Shown here: positions 36,235 to 45,493 of the stretch, piece by piece
Layout: each line of letters opens with the position of its first letter
Position numbering within the stretch: the first letter of the stretch is position 1
DNA from: Bacteroidota bacterium
GTDB taxonomy: Bacteria; Bacteroidota; Bacteroidia; Flavobacteriales; Schleiferiaceae
Direction of reading: 5' to 3'
DNA: 64,000 nt
Assembly: GCA_024742495.1 (NCBI GenBank)
Contig: JANSYJ010000004.1
Span: 1 to 64,000, forward strand
Made by a program: the position numbers and the translations under genes
The notes under the pieces: model-generated
What the model was told of the DNA's origin: nothing
Databases searched by the model: none
Seen by the model: the letters and a program-made list of their open reading frames with translations, nothing else

Positions 36235-36870
36235 ATGAAAAAAACCATTTACATTTTAACCAGTCTTGCTTTGCTGCTTTTTAGCAAGAATTTGAAAGCT
36301 CAAGAATTTTTAGATGAAATTACCAAGGGAACTTGCACTTGCGTTGAAGAGCTTGATCCTGATCTAAATGCAGAAGAGTTTCAGGTGCGCCTAGGTCTAT
36401 GCATTTTCGCTGCAGCTGAGCCTTATTCCAAAGAACTAGAAGAAGAGTTGGGCTTTAAGATGGAAGACATGCAAACCAAAGGTGAAGAGCTGGGCCGCTT
36501 AGTTGGTGCGCGCATGGTTACCATTTGCCCCGGTGTAATTGCAATTCTGGCTCAAAAGCTTTCTGGCGATTCGGAAGCTGTGGAAGTGGAAGTGGATGTG
36601 GAAGATGATGACAGCGACTTTTTTAGCGGAACTGTTGTGAATGTTGAAGACAAAATGTTTCCCGTTTTAACTATTTCAAATAATGAAGGGAAGACTTACA
36701 AATGTCATTGGTTAACTTATGTAGAAACCAACTTTGAACTTAGTGATGGCTTAAAAGGCCTAAAGGGAGAAGAAGTAACAGTTTCAATAACGGAATTCGA
36801 ATTATTTGATTCTCAAAACGGTGAATACCGCTCCTTTAAGGTTCTTGATTCCCTGGAAGTACTGGAATAA
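36235..36870 (+). CDS. Secreted hypothetical protein with conserved-looking Cys pattern
   Basis: The 211-residue protein has a signal peptide (MKKTIYILTSLALLLFSKNL to KAQ). A helical domain contains the spaced cysteines TCTCVEELD, LGLCIFAA and TICPGV, which probably form two disulfides in the periplasm. After an acidic linker (VEVEVDVEDDDSDFF) comes a beta-rich C-terminal domain (FSGTVVNVEDKMFPVLTISNNEGKTYKCHWL) that could be a small OB- or SH3-like barrel. I know similar CxC...LGLC...CP domains in unannotated flavobacterial secreted proteins but cannot name a family. It stands alone, followed by a strong terminator. Confidence 0.75.
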   Translation: MKKTIYILTSLALLLFSKNLKAQEFLDEITKGTCTCVEELDPDLNAEEFQVRLGLCIFAAAEPYSKELEEELGFKMEDMQTKGEELGRLVGARMVTICPGVIAILAQKLSGDSEAVEVEVDVEDDDSDFFSGTVVNVEDKMFPVLTISNNEGKTYKCHWLTYVETNFELSDGLKGLKGEEVTVSITEFELFDSQNGEYRSFKVLDSLEVLE

Positions 36871-36896
36871 CTAACAAAGGATTAAAATTTTCATAA

Positions 36897-36930
36897 AGGG
36901 TCAGGCTAATTAGTCTGACTCTTTTTTTTG
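36897..36930 (+). terminator. Strong intrinsic terminator after the secreted hypothetical gene
   Basis: A 13-bp near-perfect palindrome (AGGGTCAGGCTA / TAGTCTGACTCT with two G-T pairs) is followed by eight T residues. Confidence 0.85.
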
Positions 36931-36960
36931 GGGCTACAGCCATTCACCAAAAGCAAATAC

Positions 36961-36968
36961 TATTTTTG
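36961..36968 (+). promoter_or_regulatory. glyS -7 element (TATTTTTG) four bases before the start codon
   Basis: A perfect TAnnTTTG match ends 4 bp before the ATG at 36973. Transcription would start at about the ATG, giving a leaderless mRNA. Confidence 0.5.
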
Positions 36969-36972
36969 CCGC

Positions 36973-38505
36973 ATGAATCAAGACGATCTCTTTAAGAAGG
37001 TAATTGCGCACGCGAAAGAATACGGCTTTATCTTTCAATCGAGCGAAATATATGATGGCCTATCTGCCGTTTACGACTACGGTCAGAATGGGGTAGAGCT
37101 CAAGAAAAACTTACGTGATTACTGGTGGAAAGCCATGGTACAAATGCACGAAAATATTGTGGGCTTGGATACCGCGATTTTCATGCATCCCACTACCTGG
37201 AAAGCAAGCGGCCATGTGGATGCTTTCAACGACCCTCTAATCGATAATAAAGATAGTAAGAAGCGCTACCGTGCGGATGTTCTTTTAGAGGATTATGCCG
37301 AGAAGCTAAGACAAAAAGCAGAAAAAGAAATTGCCAAGGCTAAAAAACGATTTGGTGATGACTTTGATGAAGCAATGTACCGTGAAACCAATCCTCGGGT
37401 GCGTAAATACCTCGATGAAGTAGATGCTACATTACAAAGAATGGCCCGCAGTTTAGAGGCTGGGGATCTTAATGATGTAAAGGCCTTAATTGAAGAAAAA
37501 GGAATTGCTTGTCCGGTAAGCGGATCCAAAAATTGGACGGATGTACGTCAGTTTAATTTGATGTTTGGCACCCAAATGGGATCAACAGCCGAGGGCGCTT
37601 CCACCCTTTACCTCCGTCCGGAAACCGCCCAGGGGATCTTCGTAAATTTCCTAAACGTTCAGAAAACGGGAAGGATGAAGATTCCATTTGGTATTGCTCA
37701 AACCGGAAAAGCTTTTCGCAATGAAATCGTAGCCCGCCAGTTTATTTTTCGCCAGAGGGAATTCGAACAAATGGAAATGCAATTCTTTGTTCGCCCCGGT
37801 GAAGAGTTAAAATGGTATGAGTACTGGAAAGAGGCCCGCATGAAATGGCATCAATCTTTGGGCATGGATGAAAGCTATTACCGCTTTCACGATCATGAGA
37901 AACTAGCCCATTATGCCAATGCTGCGGCTGATATTGAATTTAAATTCCCCTTTGGTTTTAAAGAGTTAGAGGGCATTCACTCACGCACCGACTTCGATTT
38001 AAAGGCTCATGAGGAGCACAGTGGTAAAAAGCTGCAATTTTTTGATCCCGAGCTCGGCAAGAATTATGTGCCTTATGTGGTGGAAACTTCCATCGGTTTA
38101 GATCGCTTGTTTTTAGCGGTGCTTTCCTATGCTCTTCAAGAAGAAAAACTCGAAGATGGCAGCAGTAGAACCGTATTGAGGATTCCAGCGCCAATAGCTC
38201 CAGTGAAGGCTGCTATACTTCCTTTGCTTAAAAAGGACGGTTTACCCGAAATTTCCCGTGAAATACTCAATGAGCTGCGTTTCGATTTCAATGTTCAATA
38301 CGATGAAAAAGACGCCATTGGAAAACGTTATCGTCGCCATGATGCCATCGGTACACCTTTTTGCATTACCGTAGATCATGACACAAAAGAGGATCATTGT
38401 GTAACCTTACGTGAGCGCGATTCGATGCAACAAGAAAGGGTTCCGATAGACAGTCTGAAATCCAGACTATTAGAATCTCTGAGTATGAGCACCTTGATAA
38501 AATAA
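36973..38505 (+). CDS. glyS: Glycine--tRNA ligase (single-chain, class II)
   Basis: The 510-residue enzyme is the alpha2-type (eukaryote/archaea-like) GlyRS, not the alpha/beta tetramer: SSEIYDGLSAVYDYGQNGVELKKNL at the N terminus, class II motif 2 FRNEIVARQFIFRQREFEQMEMQFF, LRPETAQGIFVNF, motif 3 ETSIGLDRLFLAVL, and a C-terminal anticodon-binding domain (APVKAAILPLLKKDG). It charges tRNA-Gly. I chose ATG 36973 (MNQDDLFKKV) because the longer frame begins inside the preceding terminator. It appears monocistronic. Confidence 0.96.
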   Translation: MNQDDLFKKVIAHAKEYGFIFQSSEIYDGLSAVYDYGQNGVELKKNLRDYWWKAMVQMHENIVGLDTAIFMHPTTWKASGHVDAFNDPLIDNKDSKKRYRADVLLEDYAEKLRQKAEKEIAKAKKRFGDDFDEAMYRETNPRVRKYLDEVDATLQRMARSLEAGDLNDVKALIEEKGIACPVSGSKNWTDVRQFNLMFGTQMGSTAEGASTLYLRPETAQGIFVNFLNVQKTGRMKIPFGIAQTGKAFRNEIVARQFIFRQREFEQMEMQFFVRPGEELKWYEYWKEARMKWHQSLGMDESYYRFHDHEKLAHYANAAADIEFKFPFGFKELEGIHSRTDFDLKAHEEHSGKKLQFFDPELGKNYVPYVVETSIGLDRLFLAVLSYALQEEKLEDGSSRTVLRIPAPIAPVKAAILPLLKKDGLPEISREILNELRFDFNVQYDEKDAIGKRYRRHDAIGTPFCITVDHDTKEDHCVTLRERDSMQQERVPIDSLKSRLLESLSMSTLIK

Positions 38506-38546
38506 TAAAATTGATATATCTGAATTACAGAGCTTTGAATTTTATT

Positions 38547-38554
38547 TACATTTG
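38547..38554 (+). promoter_or_regulatory. -7 element (TACATTTG) for the small lipoprotein gene
   Basis: A perfect TAnnTTTG match 36 bp before ATG 38591, located after the glyS stop. Confidence 0.55.
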
Positions 38555-38590
38555 TGCGAAATTGTTTAACAACCAAATCTCGAGAGAAGG

Positions 38591-38806
38591 ATGAAAAAAG
38601 TAAGTTTTTACGCATTTGCACTTATGTTTGCCGGAGCAGTAGCATGTAACAACCCAGCTGCTGAAGATACTGGCGACGCTATGGAAGAAATGGCTGACAG
38701 CACTATGGAAGCTGCTGGTGACGCTGCCGACGCAATGGAAGGCGAAATGGAAGAAGCTATGCACGACGGTGACCACGATCACAGCGAGCACAGTGACGAC
38801 ATGTAA
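38591..38806 (+). CDS. Small acidic lipoprotein with His/Asp-rich tail (71 aa)
   Basis: After a lipoprotein signal (MKKVSFYAFALMFAGAVAC, lipobox with Cys19), the ~52-residue mature part consists almost only of Ala, Asp, Glu, Met, Gly and Thr. It is an amphipathic helix with recurring DAMEE/DAMEGEMEEAM units, then a tail of alternating His and Asp (HDGDHDHSEHSDDM). It is probably anchored to the outer membrane or periplasmic side of the inner membrane; the tail could bind divalent metals. It has its own -7 box and terminator, and the leader ends in GAGAGAAGG just before the ATG, a rare purine-rich stretch in this window. The family is not recognised. Confidence 0.8.
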   Translation: MKKVSFYAFALMFAGAVACNNPAAEDTGDAMEEMADSTMEAAGDAADAMEGEMEEAMHDGDHDHSEHSDDM

Positions 38807-38828
38807 GCGAAAGCTTAACGAAATAAAA

Positions 38829-38865
38829 AATCCCGATTGTCTTAATGATAATCGGGATTTTTTTA
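38829..38865. terminator. Bidirectional terminator between the small lipoprotein and kmo
   Basis: A 10-bp perfect stem (AATCCCGATT / AATCGGGATT) with A-rich sequence before and T-rich sequence after. It can serve both the plus-strand lipoprotein and the convergent kmo gene. Confidence 0.85.
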
Positions 38866-38877
38866 TTCCATTTATTA

Positions 38878-40224
38878 CTACAAGCGTTGTGCTAATTCTA
38901 ACATCTTCGCTTCTACCTCGGCACTATCCCAAACCTCGTGAATATTGGGCATGGCCATAATTTCTGCCATTAGGTCGTCTTGTCGCCGTCCTAAAGCTTG
39001 GGCTTCGGAATAGCGAACCTGTGGACTAAAGGTTACTAAACTGTATAAGGGTGTCCATTTATCTGGATGTTTACTTGAAAAGCGACCTTCAATTTTCTTG
39101 CGTAGTAAAAAGTCAGCATCCCCAGTTAAGTCGCGCATCTCCACAAAATTCCGCATCGCTAAATCCGCAATAGCATCGCCATCTGGTTTGCGTTCCTTTT
39201 CATAGGCGCTTAAAATCTGATCCCAATCCGAACCCTCTCCCATTAAGCGATCGAGCACAAAACAATCCTCAAAACCGGAGTTCATTCCCTGTCCATAAAA
39301 GGGTACTATGGCATGACTAGCATCACCAATTAGCGCAACTTTTCCGTTTCTGGTCCAAGGATAACATCGAATGATTACCAAAGATGAATCTGGATTTTCT
39401 TCCCATTCCTTATCAAAATTCGGCATTAAAGCAAGGGCATCAGGAAACTGCTCTTCAAAGAAGCTGCGGGCCTTAGCAACCGAATCTAAGCTTTCAAAGG
39501 ATGGGTCACCTTCCATCGGGAAGAATAAGGTACAGGTGAAAGAAGCATCGGGGTTGGGCAGGGCAATTAACATGTAATTCCCTCTAGGCCATATGTGGAG
39601 GGCATTTTTCTCCAGCAAGAAGCTGCCATCCGTACCGGCAGGAATCTCCAATTCTTTGTAGCCATGATCGATATACTCTTGCGAGTAGCTAAAACGATCC
39701 GTTTTTTGCATAATTCCACGAACCGCGCTAAAGGCGCCATCGGCTCCAAAAAGCAGGTCGCTATTTACATGGGCCTTTTGGCCTTCACGATTCACAAAAG
39801 TGGCATCGGCATTTTCTAGATTCACCGCCGCACAGGCCTGGGAAAAGTGTAGCTCCACCCCATGCTTTTCGGCCTCCTCCATGAGGAGCATATTAAGGCC
39901 AGCTCGGGATACCGAGTTAATGGCCTGCCCTTCCTTGCCATAAGGCTGAAAGGTTAAATTTCCTGCTTTATCGTGCATCACGCGCCGATACATGGGAATG
40001 GCCATTTCCGCTAAAACGCGTTCCTCCAAACCCACCTTGGCCAAGGCCTGCAATCCACGATCACTCAAAGCCAAATTGATGGATCTTCCGCCATCAATTG
40101 TGTTTTTCCGAGCATCCGGTCGGCGCTCATAAATCGAAACTTTATGGCCACGCTTCGCTAGATAAACGCTTAGTAAGGAACCTACTAATCCGGCACCAGC
40201 GATAGTTATCTTCTTTGCCTCCAT
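38878..40224 (-). CDS. kmo: Kynurenine 3-monooxygenase
   Basis: The 448-residue FAD monooxygenase has the N-terminal dinucleotide motif GAGLVGSLLS, then the ERRPD acidic end of the second strand, DGGRSINLALSDRG (typical of KMO), a GADGAFSAVR motif and GDASHAIVPFYGQGMNSGFEDC for FAD. It hydroxylates L-kynurenine to 3-hydroxykynurenine using NADPH and O2. The start is one base downstream of the kynU stop, so both are in one operon. Together they convert kynurenine toward 3-hydroxyanthranilate; tryptophan dioxygenase and HAAO are not in the window. Confidence 0.96.
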   Translation of the reverse strand: MEAKKITIAGAGLVGSLLSVYLAKRGHKVSIYERRPDARKNTIDGGRSINLALSDRGLQALAKVGLEERVLAEMAIPMYRRVMHDKAGNLTFQPYGKEGQAINSVSRAGLNMLLMEEAEKHGVELHFSQACAAVNLENADATFVNREGQKAHVNSDLLFGADGAFSAVRGIMQKTDRFSYSQEYIDHGYKELEIPAGTDGSFLLEKNALHIWPRGNYMLIALPNPDASFTCTLFFPMEGDPSFESLDSVAKARSFFEEQFPDALALMPNFDKEWEENPDSSLVIIRCYPWTRNGKVALIGDASHAIVPFYGQGMNSGFEDCFVLDRLMGEGSDWDQILSAYEKERKPDGDAIADLAMRNFVEMRDLTGDADFLLRKKIEGRFSSKHPDKWTPLYSLVTFSPQVRYSEAQALGRRQDDLMAEIMAMPNIHEVWDSAEVEAKMLELAQRL

Positions 40225-40225
40225 T

Positions 40226-41500
40226 CTAATCTTTTAAAAATTTTGTCAATAACTGACCAAAGTGATATACATCTTCGAAAGAATTGTAAAGTGGTACAGG
40301 TGCTAAACGAATCACATCTGGCTCCCGCCAATCGGCAATTACACCGGCAGCACTTAATTTTTCAAAGGCGGCCTTTCCTTTACCTGGCACGCTAATAGAA
40401 ATTTGGCAGCCACGTTTTTTAGGATCGGAAGGAGTAATGATACGAATAGCTTGACCGCTATTTTTTGAAGCATCTTGAATCACCATCTCCAGGTAGGCGG
40501 TTAAGGCCAAACTTTTAGTTCTTAAAGCTTGCATGCCAACCTGATCATATAAGTCTAAGGATGCTCTTAAAGGCGCCATGGATAATACTGGAGCATTGCT
40601 CAATTGCCAAGCTTCAGCGCTATTTATGGGAACAAAGGTATCCGGCATTTGAAAACGATCTTCCTTATTATGGCCCCACCAACCTTCAAAACGTGGCGTC
40701 TCGGTTTTACCATGATGCTTCTCATGAATAAAAACCCCCGAAACTCCACCCGGTCCGGAATTTAAATACTTGTAACCACACCAAGCGGCAAAATCCACAT
40801 TCCATTTGTGCAATTCTAGCGGCACATTACCTGCGGCATGCGCTAAGTCCCAAGCTACTATCGCACCAGCGCGCTTACCTGCATCTGTAATTCGCTCCAT
40901 ATCAAACCATTGGCCGGTATAATAATTTACACCGCCAATCATAATAAGCGCTATCTCATCCCGATGTTCATCAATGGCCTTAATAATGCGCTCATCGTCT
41001 ATCAATTCGGTTTCCGGATCTGGCATTAATTCAATAAGGTGATCCTGTGGATCCAATCCATGAAAGCGCAACTGACTCTTTAAGGCATATTGATCACTGG
41101 GAAAAGCCTTGCCTTCGCATAATATTTTAGTCCGCTTGCCCTCCGGGCGAAAAAAGGAAACCATTAATAAGTGGAGGTTGGTTGTTAAACCATTCATGGC
41201 CACCACTTCAGACTCTTTAGCTCCAACAATTTTGGATAGTGAATTTGCAAATATCTCGTGGTAAGACAACCAAGGTCGTTTAGCCTCAATATGCCCATCA
41301 ACCCCCCAACGGGCCCAATCATCTAATTCCTCCAAAATTATAGCCCGAGCTCCTTTCGGCTGCAAACCCAGGGAATTACCTGTGAAGTACAAAACATTAT
41401 CCGATTGCTTTTGGGGAAATAAGAAATGTTCTCGGTAGGGCGCCAGGGCGTCAGCTTTATCTGCGGCGCGCGCAGCTTCCAAAGTATTGGAGATACTCAT
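40226..41500 (-). CDS. kynU: Kynureninase
   Basis: The 424-residue PLP enzyme has YFTGNSLGLQPKGA at 38-51, NGLTTNLHLLMVSFFRP, the AWDLAHAAGNVPLELHKWNVDFAAWCGYKYLNSGPGG segment containing the PLP Lys244, and GWWGHNKEDRFQM. It cleaves kynurenine or 3-hydroxykynurenine to anthranilate or 3-hydroxyanthranilate plus alanine. It is encoded immediately upstream of kmo and 23 bp downstream of the UbiA-like membrane gene. The pathway feeds NAD synthesis or tryptophan breakdown; which one cannot be told from this window. Confidence 0.96.
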   Translation of the reverse strand: MSISNTLEAARAADKADALAPYREHFLFPQKQSDNVLYFTGNSLGLQPKGARAIILEELDDWARWGVDGHIEAKRPWLSYHEIFANSLSKIVGAKESEVVAMNGLTTNLHLLMVSFFRPEGKRTKILCEGKAFPSDQYALKSQLRFHGLDPQDHLIELMPDPETELIDDERIIKAIDEHRDEIALIMIGGVNYYTGQWFDMERITDAGKRAGAIVAWDLAHAAGNVPLELHKWNVDFAAWCGYKYLNSGPGGVSGVFIHEKHHGKTETPRFEGWWGHNKEDRFQMPDTFVPINSAEAWQLSNAPVLSMAPLRASLDLYDQVGMQALRTKSLALTAYLEMVIQDASKNSGQAIRIITPSDPKKRGCQISISVPGKGKAAFEKLSAAGVIADWREPDVIRLAPVPLYNSFEDVYHFGQLLTKFLKD

Positions 41501-41523
41501 ATAATTACTTTAAGACTTCAAAG

Positions 41524-42378
41524 TTAATAATTGCCTACCGCCAATTGAAGGAGCAGATACAAAATGAAAATATAGATCGGAATGCCTTCAACATAAAAGC
41601 CGACAAAATGATTAATTCGGTGATTCCTAACCTTGCGAATAATAAAGGATCCGAGTTCGAGTCCTAGTAACCAAGCTACACTGATGCTTAGCTCGAGCCC
41701 CCAAATGAAAAAGGCGGCAATCACCCAAATTTCATAAATCAGAAGTAAGAGAGAGGCGATATATAAGGAGCGCTCCACTCCCACTAATTGCGGTAAGGTG
41801 CGCATGGTAGTGGAATCGTATTGAATATCCCGCACATCAAAGGGAATAGTTAATCCCGCAATAAGTAGGGTTCTAAACAAAAGCTCCATCAGCAATAAGC
41901 TGCTCCAAACTTGTTGCTCCAAAACCATGGGAACAGCAAAGCTTAACCAAGCCCAAGAGGCTGATATTAGAAGTAGCTTTAACATGGGAATGCTTCTTAG
42001 CGAAGTGAAATGCTGATTGGGATGCGGAAAGGCTAGAGGATATAATAGTGCAATCACCAAAGCAGGACTTAAGGCCCATAAAAGTCTGTCGGATAAAATG
42101 TAGCTAAGAAAGTAAAGTGCCAATCCTCCATTGATAATGGTATAGGCCAAGGCATAGCCACTTTTTTGAAATCCGGCTACTTCTATGGGTTGACCTGTTT
42201 TATCGCCTTGCACCATTTTTACCCAGCGCATATAACTGTAGGCAGAAACGGTAGCGAAAAAAAGGAACAATGTATAGAGGAGGGCTTCAATAGTCCATGG
42301 CTGCGGAAAGCTTAACAGGGCTAGCATTGCTACTGCTAAGCCTACCCAAATATTTGATGAAATAAGAAAACCTTTCAT
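41524..42378 (-). CDS. UbiA-prenyltransferase-like integral membrane protein
   Basis: The 284-residue protein has about eight to nine membrane helices. The PFDVRDIQYD element near residue 190 resembles the second Asp-rich motif (DxxxD) of UbiA-type prenyltransferases. The first motif (NDxxDxxxD) is not evident: the corresponding loop reads YMRWVKMVQGDKTGQP. It may therefore be a divergent or inactive UbiA-fold protein. I chose ATG 42378 (MKGFLISSNIWVGL); an in-frame TTG 33 bases upstream lies in the presumed promoter. It is followed after 23 bp by kynU, so it may belong to the kynurenine operon or simply be the leading gene of the transcript. Confidence 0.65.
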   Translation of the reverse strand: MKGFLISSNIWVGLAVAMLALLSFPQPWTIEALLYTLFLFFATVSAYSYMRWVKMVQGDKTGQPIEVAGFQKSGYALAYTIINGGLALYFLSYILSDRLLWALSPALVIALLYPLAFPHPNQHFTSLRSIPMLKLLLISASWAWLSFAVPMVLEQQVWSSLLLMELLFRTLLIAGLTIPFDVRDIQYDSTTMRTLPQLVGVERSLYIASLLLLIYEIWVIAAFFIWGLELSISVAWLLGLELGSFIIRKVRNHRINHFVGFYVEGIPIYIFILYLLLQLAVGNY

Positions 42379-42453
42379 ATTCTTATAATCGTTGCCTATT
42401 AGACCCAACAAAGATTAGTGATCAAGGTTAACAAATATGCTGAGCATGATGAT

Positions 42454-42461
42454 TACTTTTG
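42454..42461 (+). promoter_or_regulatory. gcvP -7 element (TACTTTTG)
   Basis: A perfect TAnnTTTG match 29 bp before the gcvP ATG. Confidence 0.5.
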
Positions 42462-42490
42462 CCGAATATTGACATTTATTTTCAATTGTT

Positions 42491-45358
42491 ATGAAGACAG
42501 ACGCTTTTGCCTATCGCCATATTGGACCGCGAGTTGAAGATTTAGATGAGATGCTGAAGGTGGTAGGGGCCGATTCCCTAAAACAACTTATTTCTGAAAC
42601 CATTCCTGAGGACATTCTTCTGGAGTCGGATTTAGACCTAAGTGAAGCCATGACGGAGAACGAGTTCTTAAATCATATCCGCGATTTAGCGCGTAAGAAT
42701 AAGGTTTTTAAATCCTATATCGGTTTGGGTTACCACCCCACAATTTTACCAGGGGTAATTCAACGAAATATCTTGGAGAATCCAGGTTGGTATACGGCTT
42801 ACACGCCTTATCAAGCCGAAATTGCTCAAGGCCGATTGGAAGCCCTATTGAACTATCAAACCATGGTTTCGGATTTAAGTGGATTGCCAATTGCCAATGC
42901 CAGTTTACTGGATGAGGCTACCGCAGCTGCTGAAGCGATGTCGATGTTTTTCGGTTCTCGCAGCCGCGACAAAAAGAAAGCCGGAGCCAATAAGTTTTTT
43001 GTATCCATCCACTGTTTACACCAGAATATTGAGCTTATAAAAACGAGGTCCGAGCCTTTGGGTATCGACCTAGTAATTGGTGATCACCGTGAGGTGAATT
43101 TGAGTGAAGAGTTTTTTGGTGCCCTATTGCAATATCCCGCTGCCGATGGTGAAATCTTCAACTATGAAGAGTTCATGAAAGCTGCAGGCGAGCACGACGT
43201 TCAAGTGGCGGTTGCTGCGGACATAATGAGTTTAGTGCTGCTAAACCCTCCCGGTGAATGGGGAGCCAAAGCAGTAGTGGGCACCACGCAGCGATTTGGT
43301 ATTCCATTGGGTTTTGGTGGACCACATGCTGCCTTCTTTGCTACTACCGAAGAATACAAGCGCAATATTCCGGGTCGCATTATTGGTAAAACCATCGACC
43401 GTGCAGGTAATCCGGCCTTGAGAATGGCGCTACAAACTCGGGAGCAACACATCAAAAGAGACAAGGCAACTTCTAATATTTGCACTGCTCAAGTTCTTTT
43501 AGCGGTTATGGCCGGCGCCTACGGTGCTTACCACGGTCCTAAGGGTTTAAAAAATATTGCTAACAAAATTCACTACCACACAGTTAGCTTAAGCGAAGGA
43601 TTAAATCGCTTGGGTTATACTCAGGTAAATCAGAATTTCTTCGATACCCTTCGTATTGAGTTGGGACAAGTGGATAAGGAGGAAATCCGCCGAAGAGCGA
43701 TTGATAGAGAAATTAACCTTAGATATATCTCCGCCCACGAAGTTGGGATTAGCGTGAATGAGACCACTAATATGGTGGCCATTGAGGAATTACTGGAGAT
43801 TTTCGCTGAAGCTAAGGAAGCTAGTGTACCTAATATTAAGCTTCTTGAGGTAAGCGTAATACCCGAGGATCTCAAAAGGAAAAGCAGCTTTTTAACACAC
43901 CCGGTCTTTAACAAATACCACAGTGAAACTGATATGATGCGCTACCTGAAAGCTTTAGAGCGCAAAGATCTTTCACTAAACCACAGTATGATTTCTCTTG
44001 GTAGCTGTACCATGAAATTAAATGCTGCCACAGAAATGATTCCATTGAGTTGGCCGCTATGGGCAAATATCCACCCCTTTGCCCCTACTGATCAAACTCT
44101 AGGTTATCGTGAGTTAATTGCTAATCTGGAGAGAGATCTTTCAGAAATTACAGGATTTCACGCCATGAGCATGCAGCCTAATAGTGGCGCTCAGGGTGAA
44201 TATGCTGGCTTAATGGTGATTCGCGCTTATCATTTATCACGCGGTGATGATCAAAGAAATATTGCGATCATTCCTAGCTCGGCCCATGGAACTAATCCTG
44301 CCTCAGCGGTTATGGCCGGTATGAAGGTAGTAGTGGTTAAATCTGATGAAAACGGTAAAATCGATGTTGAAGATTTACGCGAGAAAGCCGAAAAACACAG
44401 TGAAAATTTAGCCGCCCTAATGATCACCTACCCTTCTACCCACGGGGTTTTTGAAGAGCGCGTGAGAGAAATTACCAATATCATCCACGACCATGGCGGT
44501 CAGGTATATATGGATGGTGCAAATATGAATGCTCAAGTAGGACTTACTAGTCCTGGTGCCATTGGAGCCGATGTTTGTCACCTTAACCTTCATAAAACCT
44601 TTGCCATCCCTCATGGAGGCGGTGGCCCCGGGATGGGACCTATAGGCGTAGCCGAGCATTTAGCTCCTTTCTTACCCGGACATCCCTTGGTGAAATCCGG
44701 TGGTAAAAATCCCATTTCACCCATTTCTGCGGCGCCATTTGGCAGCGGTTTAATCTTAATCATTAGCTACGGTTACATTAAGATGCTTGGTGTTGATGGC
44801 TTGAAGGCCTCAACGGAATACGCCATTTTAAATGCGAATTATCTGAAAGAGAAATTGCATGGGGCCTTTGAGGTATTGTATACCAATGAGAACAACCGCG
44901 CGGCTCATGAAATGATTATCGACTGCCGACCTTATAAAAAGGAAGCCGGAATTGAGGTTACCGATATCGCGAAGCGCCTAATGGATTATGGCTACCACGC
45001 GCCAACCGTAAGTTTCCCAGTGGCTGGAACGGTAATGATTGAGCCAACAGAGAGCGAGAGTAAAGAAGAGCTTGATCGATTTATCGAGGCTATGATCAGC
45101 ATTCGCAAAGAGATTGCCGGCATTGCTACCGGTAGTTTTGATGCAGTGAACAATCCTTTAAAAAATGCGCCGCATACTATGCAGCAATTAACCGCTGATG
45201 AATGGAGTCTTCCCTATGATCGCAAGACGGCCTCCTTTCCGCTGGATTATTTATACAGCAATAAATTTTGGCCTTCCGTTCAGCGTGTTGATGACGCCTA
45301 TGGCGACCGTAATTTAATTTGCACCTGTGAGCCAATAGAGTCTTATATGGAAGATTAA
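42491..45358 (+). CDS. gcvP: Glycine dehydrogenase (decarboxylating), P-protein of the glycine cleavage system
   Basis: The single 955-residue chain carries both halves of the P-protein: an N-terminal [17 protein letters not shown] and [20 protein letters not shown] region, and a C-terminal half with [21 protein letters not shown], a [12 protein letters not shown] stretch and [19 protein letters not shown] with PLP Lys702. It decarboxylates glycine and loads the aminomethyl group on GcvH. The E3 component lpdA is at 17011; gcvH and gcvT are not in the window. It is flanked by a -7 box and a strong terminator. Confidence 0.97.
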   Translation: MKTDAFAYRHIGPRVEDLDEMLKVVGADSLKQLISETIPEDILLESDLDLSEAMTENEFLNHIRDLARKNKVFKSYIGLGYHPTILPGVIQRNILENPGWYTAYTPYQAEIAQGRLEALLNYQTMVSDLSGLPIANASLLDEATAAAEAMSMFFGSRSRDKKKAGANKFFVSIHCLHQNIELIKTRSEPLGIDLVIGDHREVNLSEEFFGALLQYPAADGEIFNYEEFMKAAGEHDVQVAVAADIMSLVLLNPPGEWGAKAVVGTTQRFGIPLGFGGPHAAFFATTEEYKRNIPGRIIGKTIDRAGNPALRMALQTREQHIKRDKATSNICTAQVLLAVMAGAYGAYHGPKGLKNIANKIHYHTVSLSEGLNRLGYTQVNQNFFDTLRIELGQVDKEEIRRRAIDREINLRYISAHEVGISVNETTNMVAIEELLEIFAEAKEASVPNIKLLEVSVIPEDLKRKSSFLTHPVFNKYHSETDMMRYLKALERKDLSLNHSMISLGSCTMKLNAATEMIPLSWPLWANIHPFAPTDQTLGYRELIANLERDLSEITGFHAMSMQPNSGAQGEYAGLMVIRAYHLSRGDDQRNIAIIPSSAHGTNPASAVMAGMKVVVVKSDENGKIDVEDLREKAEKHSENLAALMITYPSTHGVFEERVREITNIIHDHGGQVYMDGANMNAQVGLTSPGAIGADVCHLNLHKTFAIPHGGGGPGMGPIGVAEHLAPFLPGHPLVKSGGKNPISPISAAPFGSGLILIISYGYIKMLGVDGLKASTEYAILNANYLKEKLHGAFEVLYTNENNRAAHEMIIDCRPYKKEAGIEVTDIAKRLMDYGYHAPTVSFPVAGTVMIEPTESESKEELDRFIEAMISIRKEIAGIATGSFDAVNNPLKNAPHTMQQLTADEWSLPYDRKTASFPLDYLYSNKFWPSVQRVDDAYGDRNLICTCEPIESYMED

Positions 45359-45394
45359 AATGCTTTTATAGTAATTTATGGCACAAATATCACC

Positions 45395-45422
45395 AAGGCA
45401 GCGCAATGCGCTGCCTTTTTTC
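45395..45422 (+). terminator. Intrinsic terminator after gcvP
   Basis: A 10-bp perfect stem (AAGGCAGCGC / GCGCTGCCTT), loop AAT, then a run of T. Confidence 0.9.
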
Positions 45423-45444
45423 TTGCTGTAAACCTTTTGTTTGT

Positions 45445-45452
45445 TATTTTTG
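45445..45452 (+). promoter_or_regulatory. -7 element (TATTTTTG) for the first tandem T9SS gene
   Basis: A perfect TAnnTTTG match 41 bp before the ATG at 45494. A TTG at 45423-45425 lies 19 bp upstream, the expected place for a -33 element. Confidence 0.55.
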
Positions 45453-45493
45453 TTACCCTAGTGTTAATACGATATAACCCTTAATTCAAAAAC

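Noticed and set aside
36928-36972. N-terminal extension of GlyRS
   Set aside because: It starts in the U tract of a terminator and spans the -7 box; homologues start near MNQDDLF.
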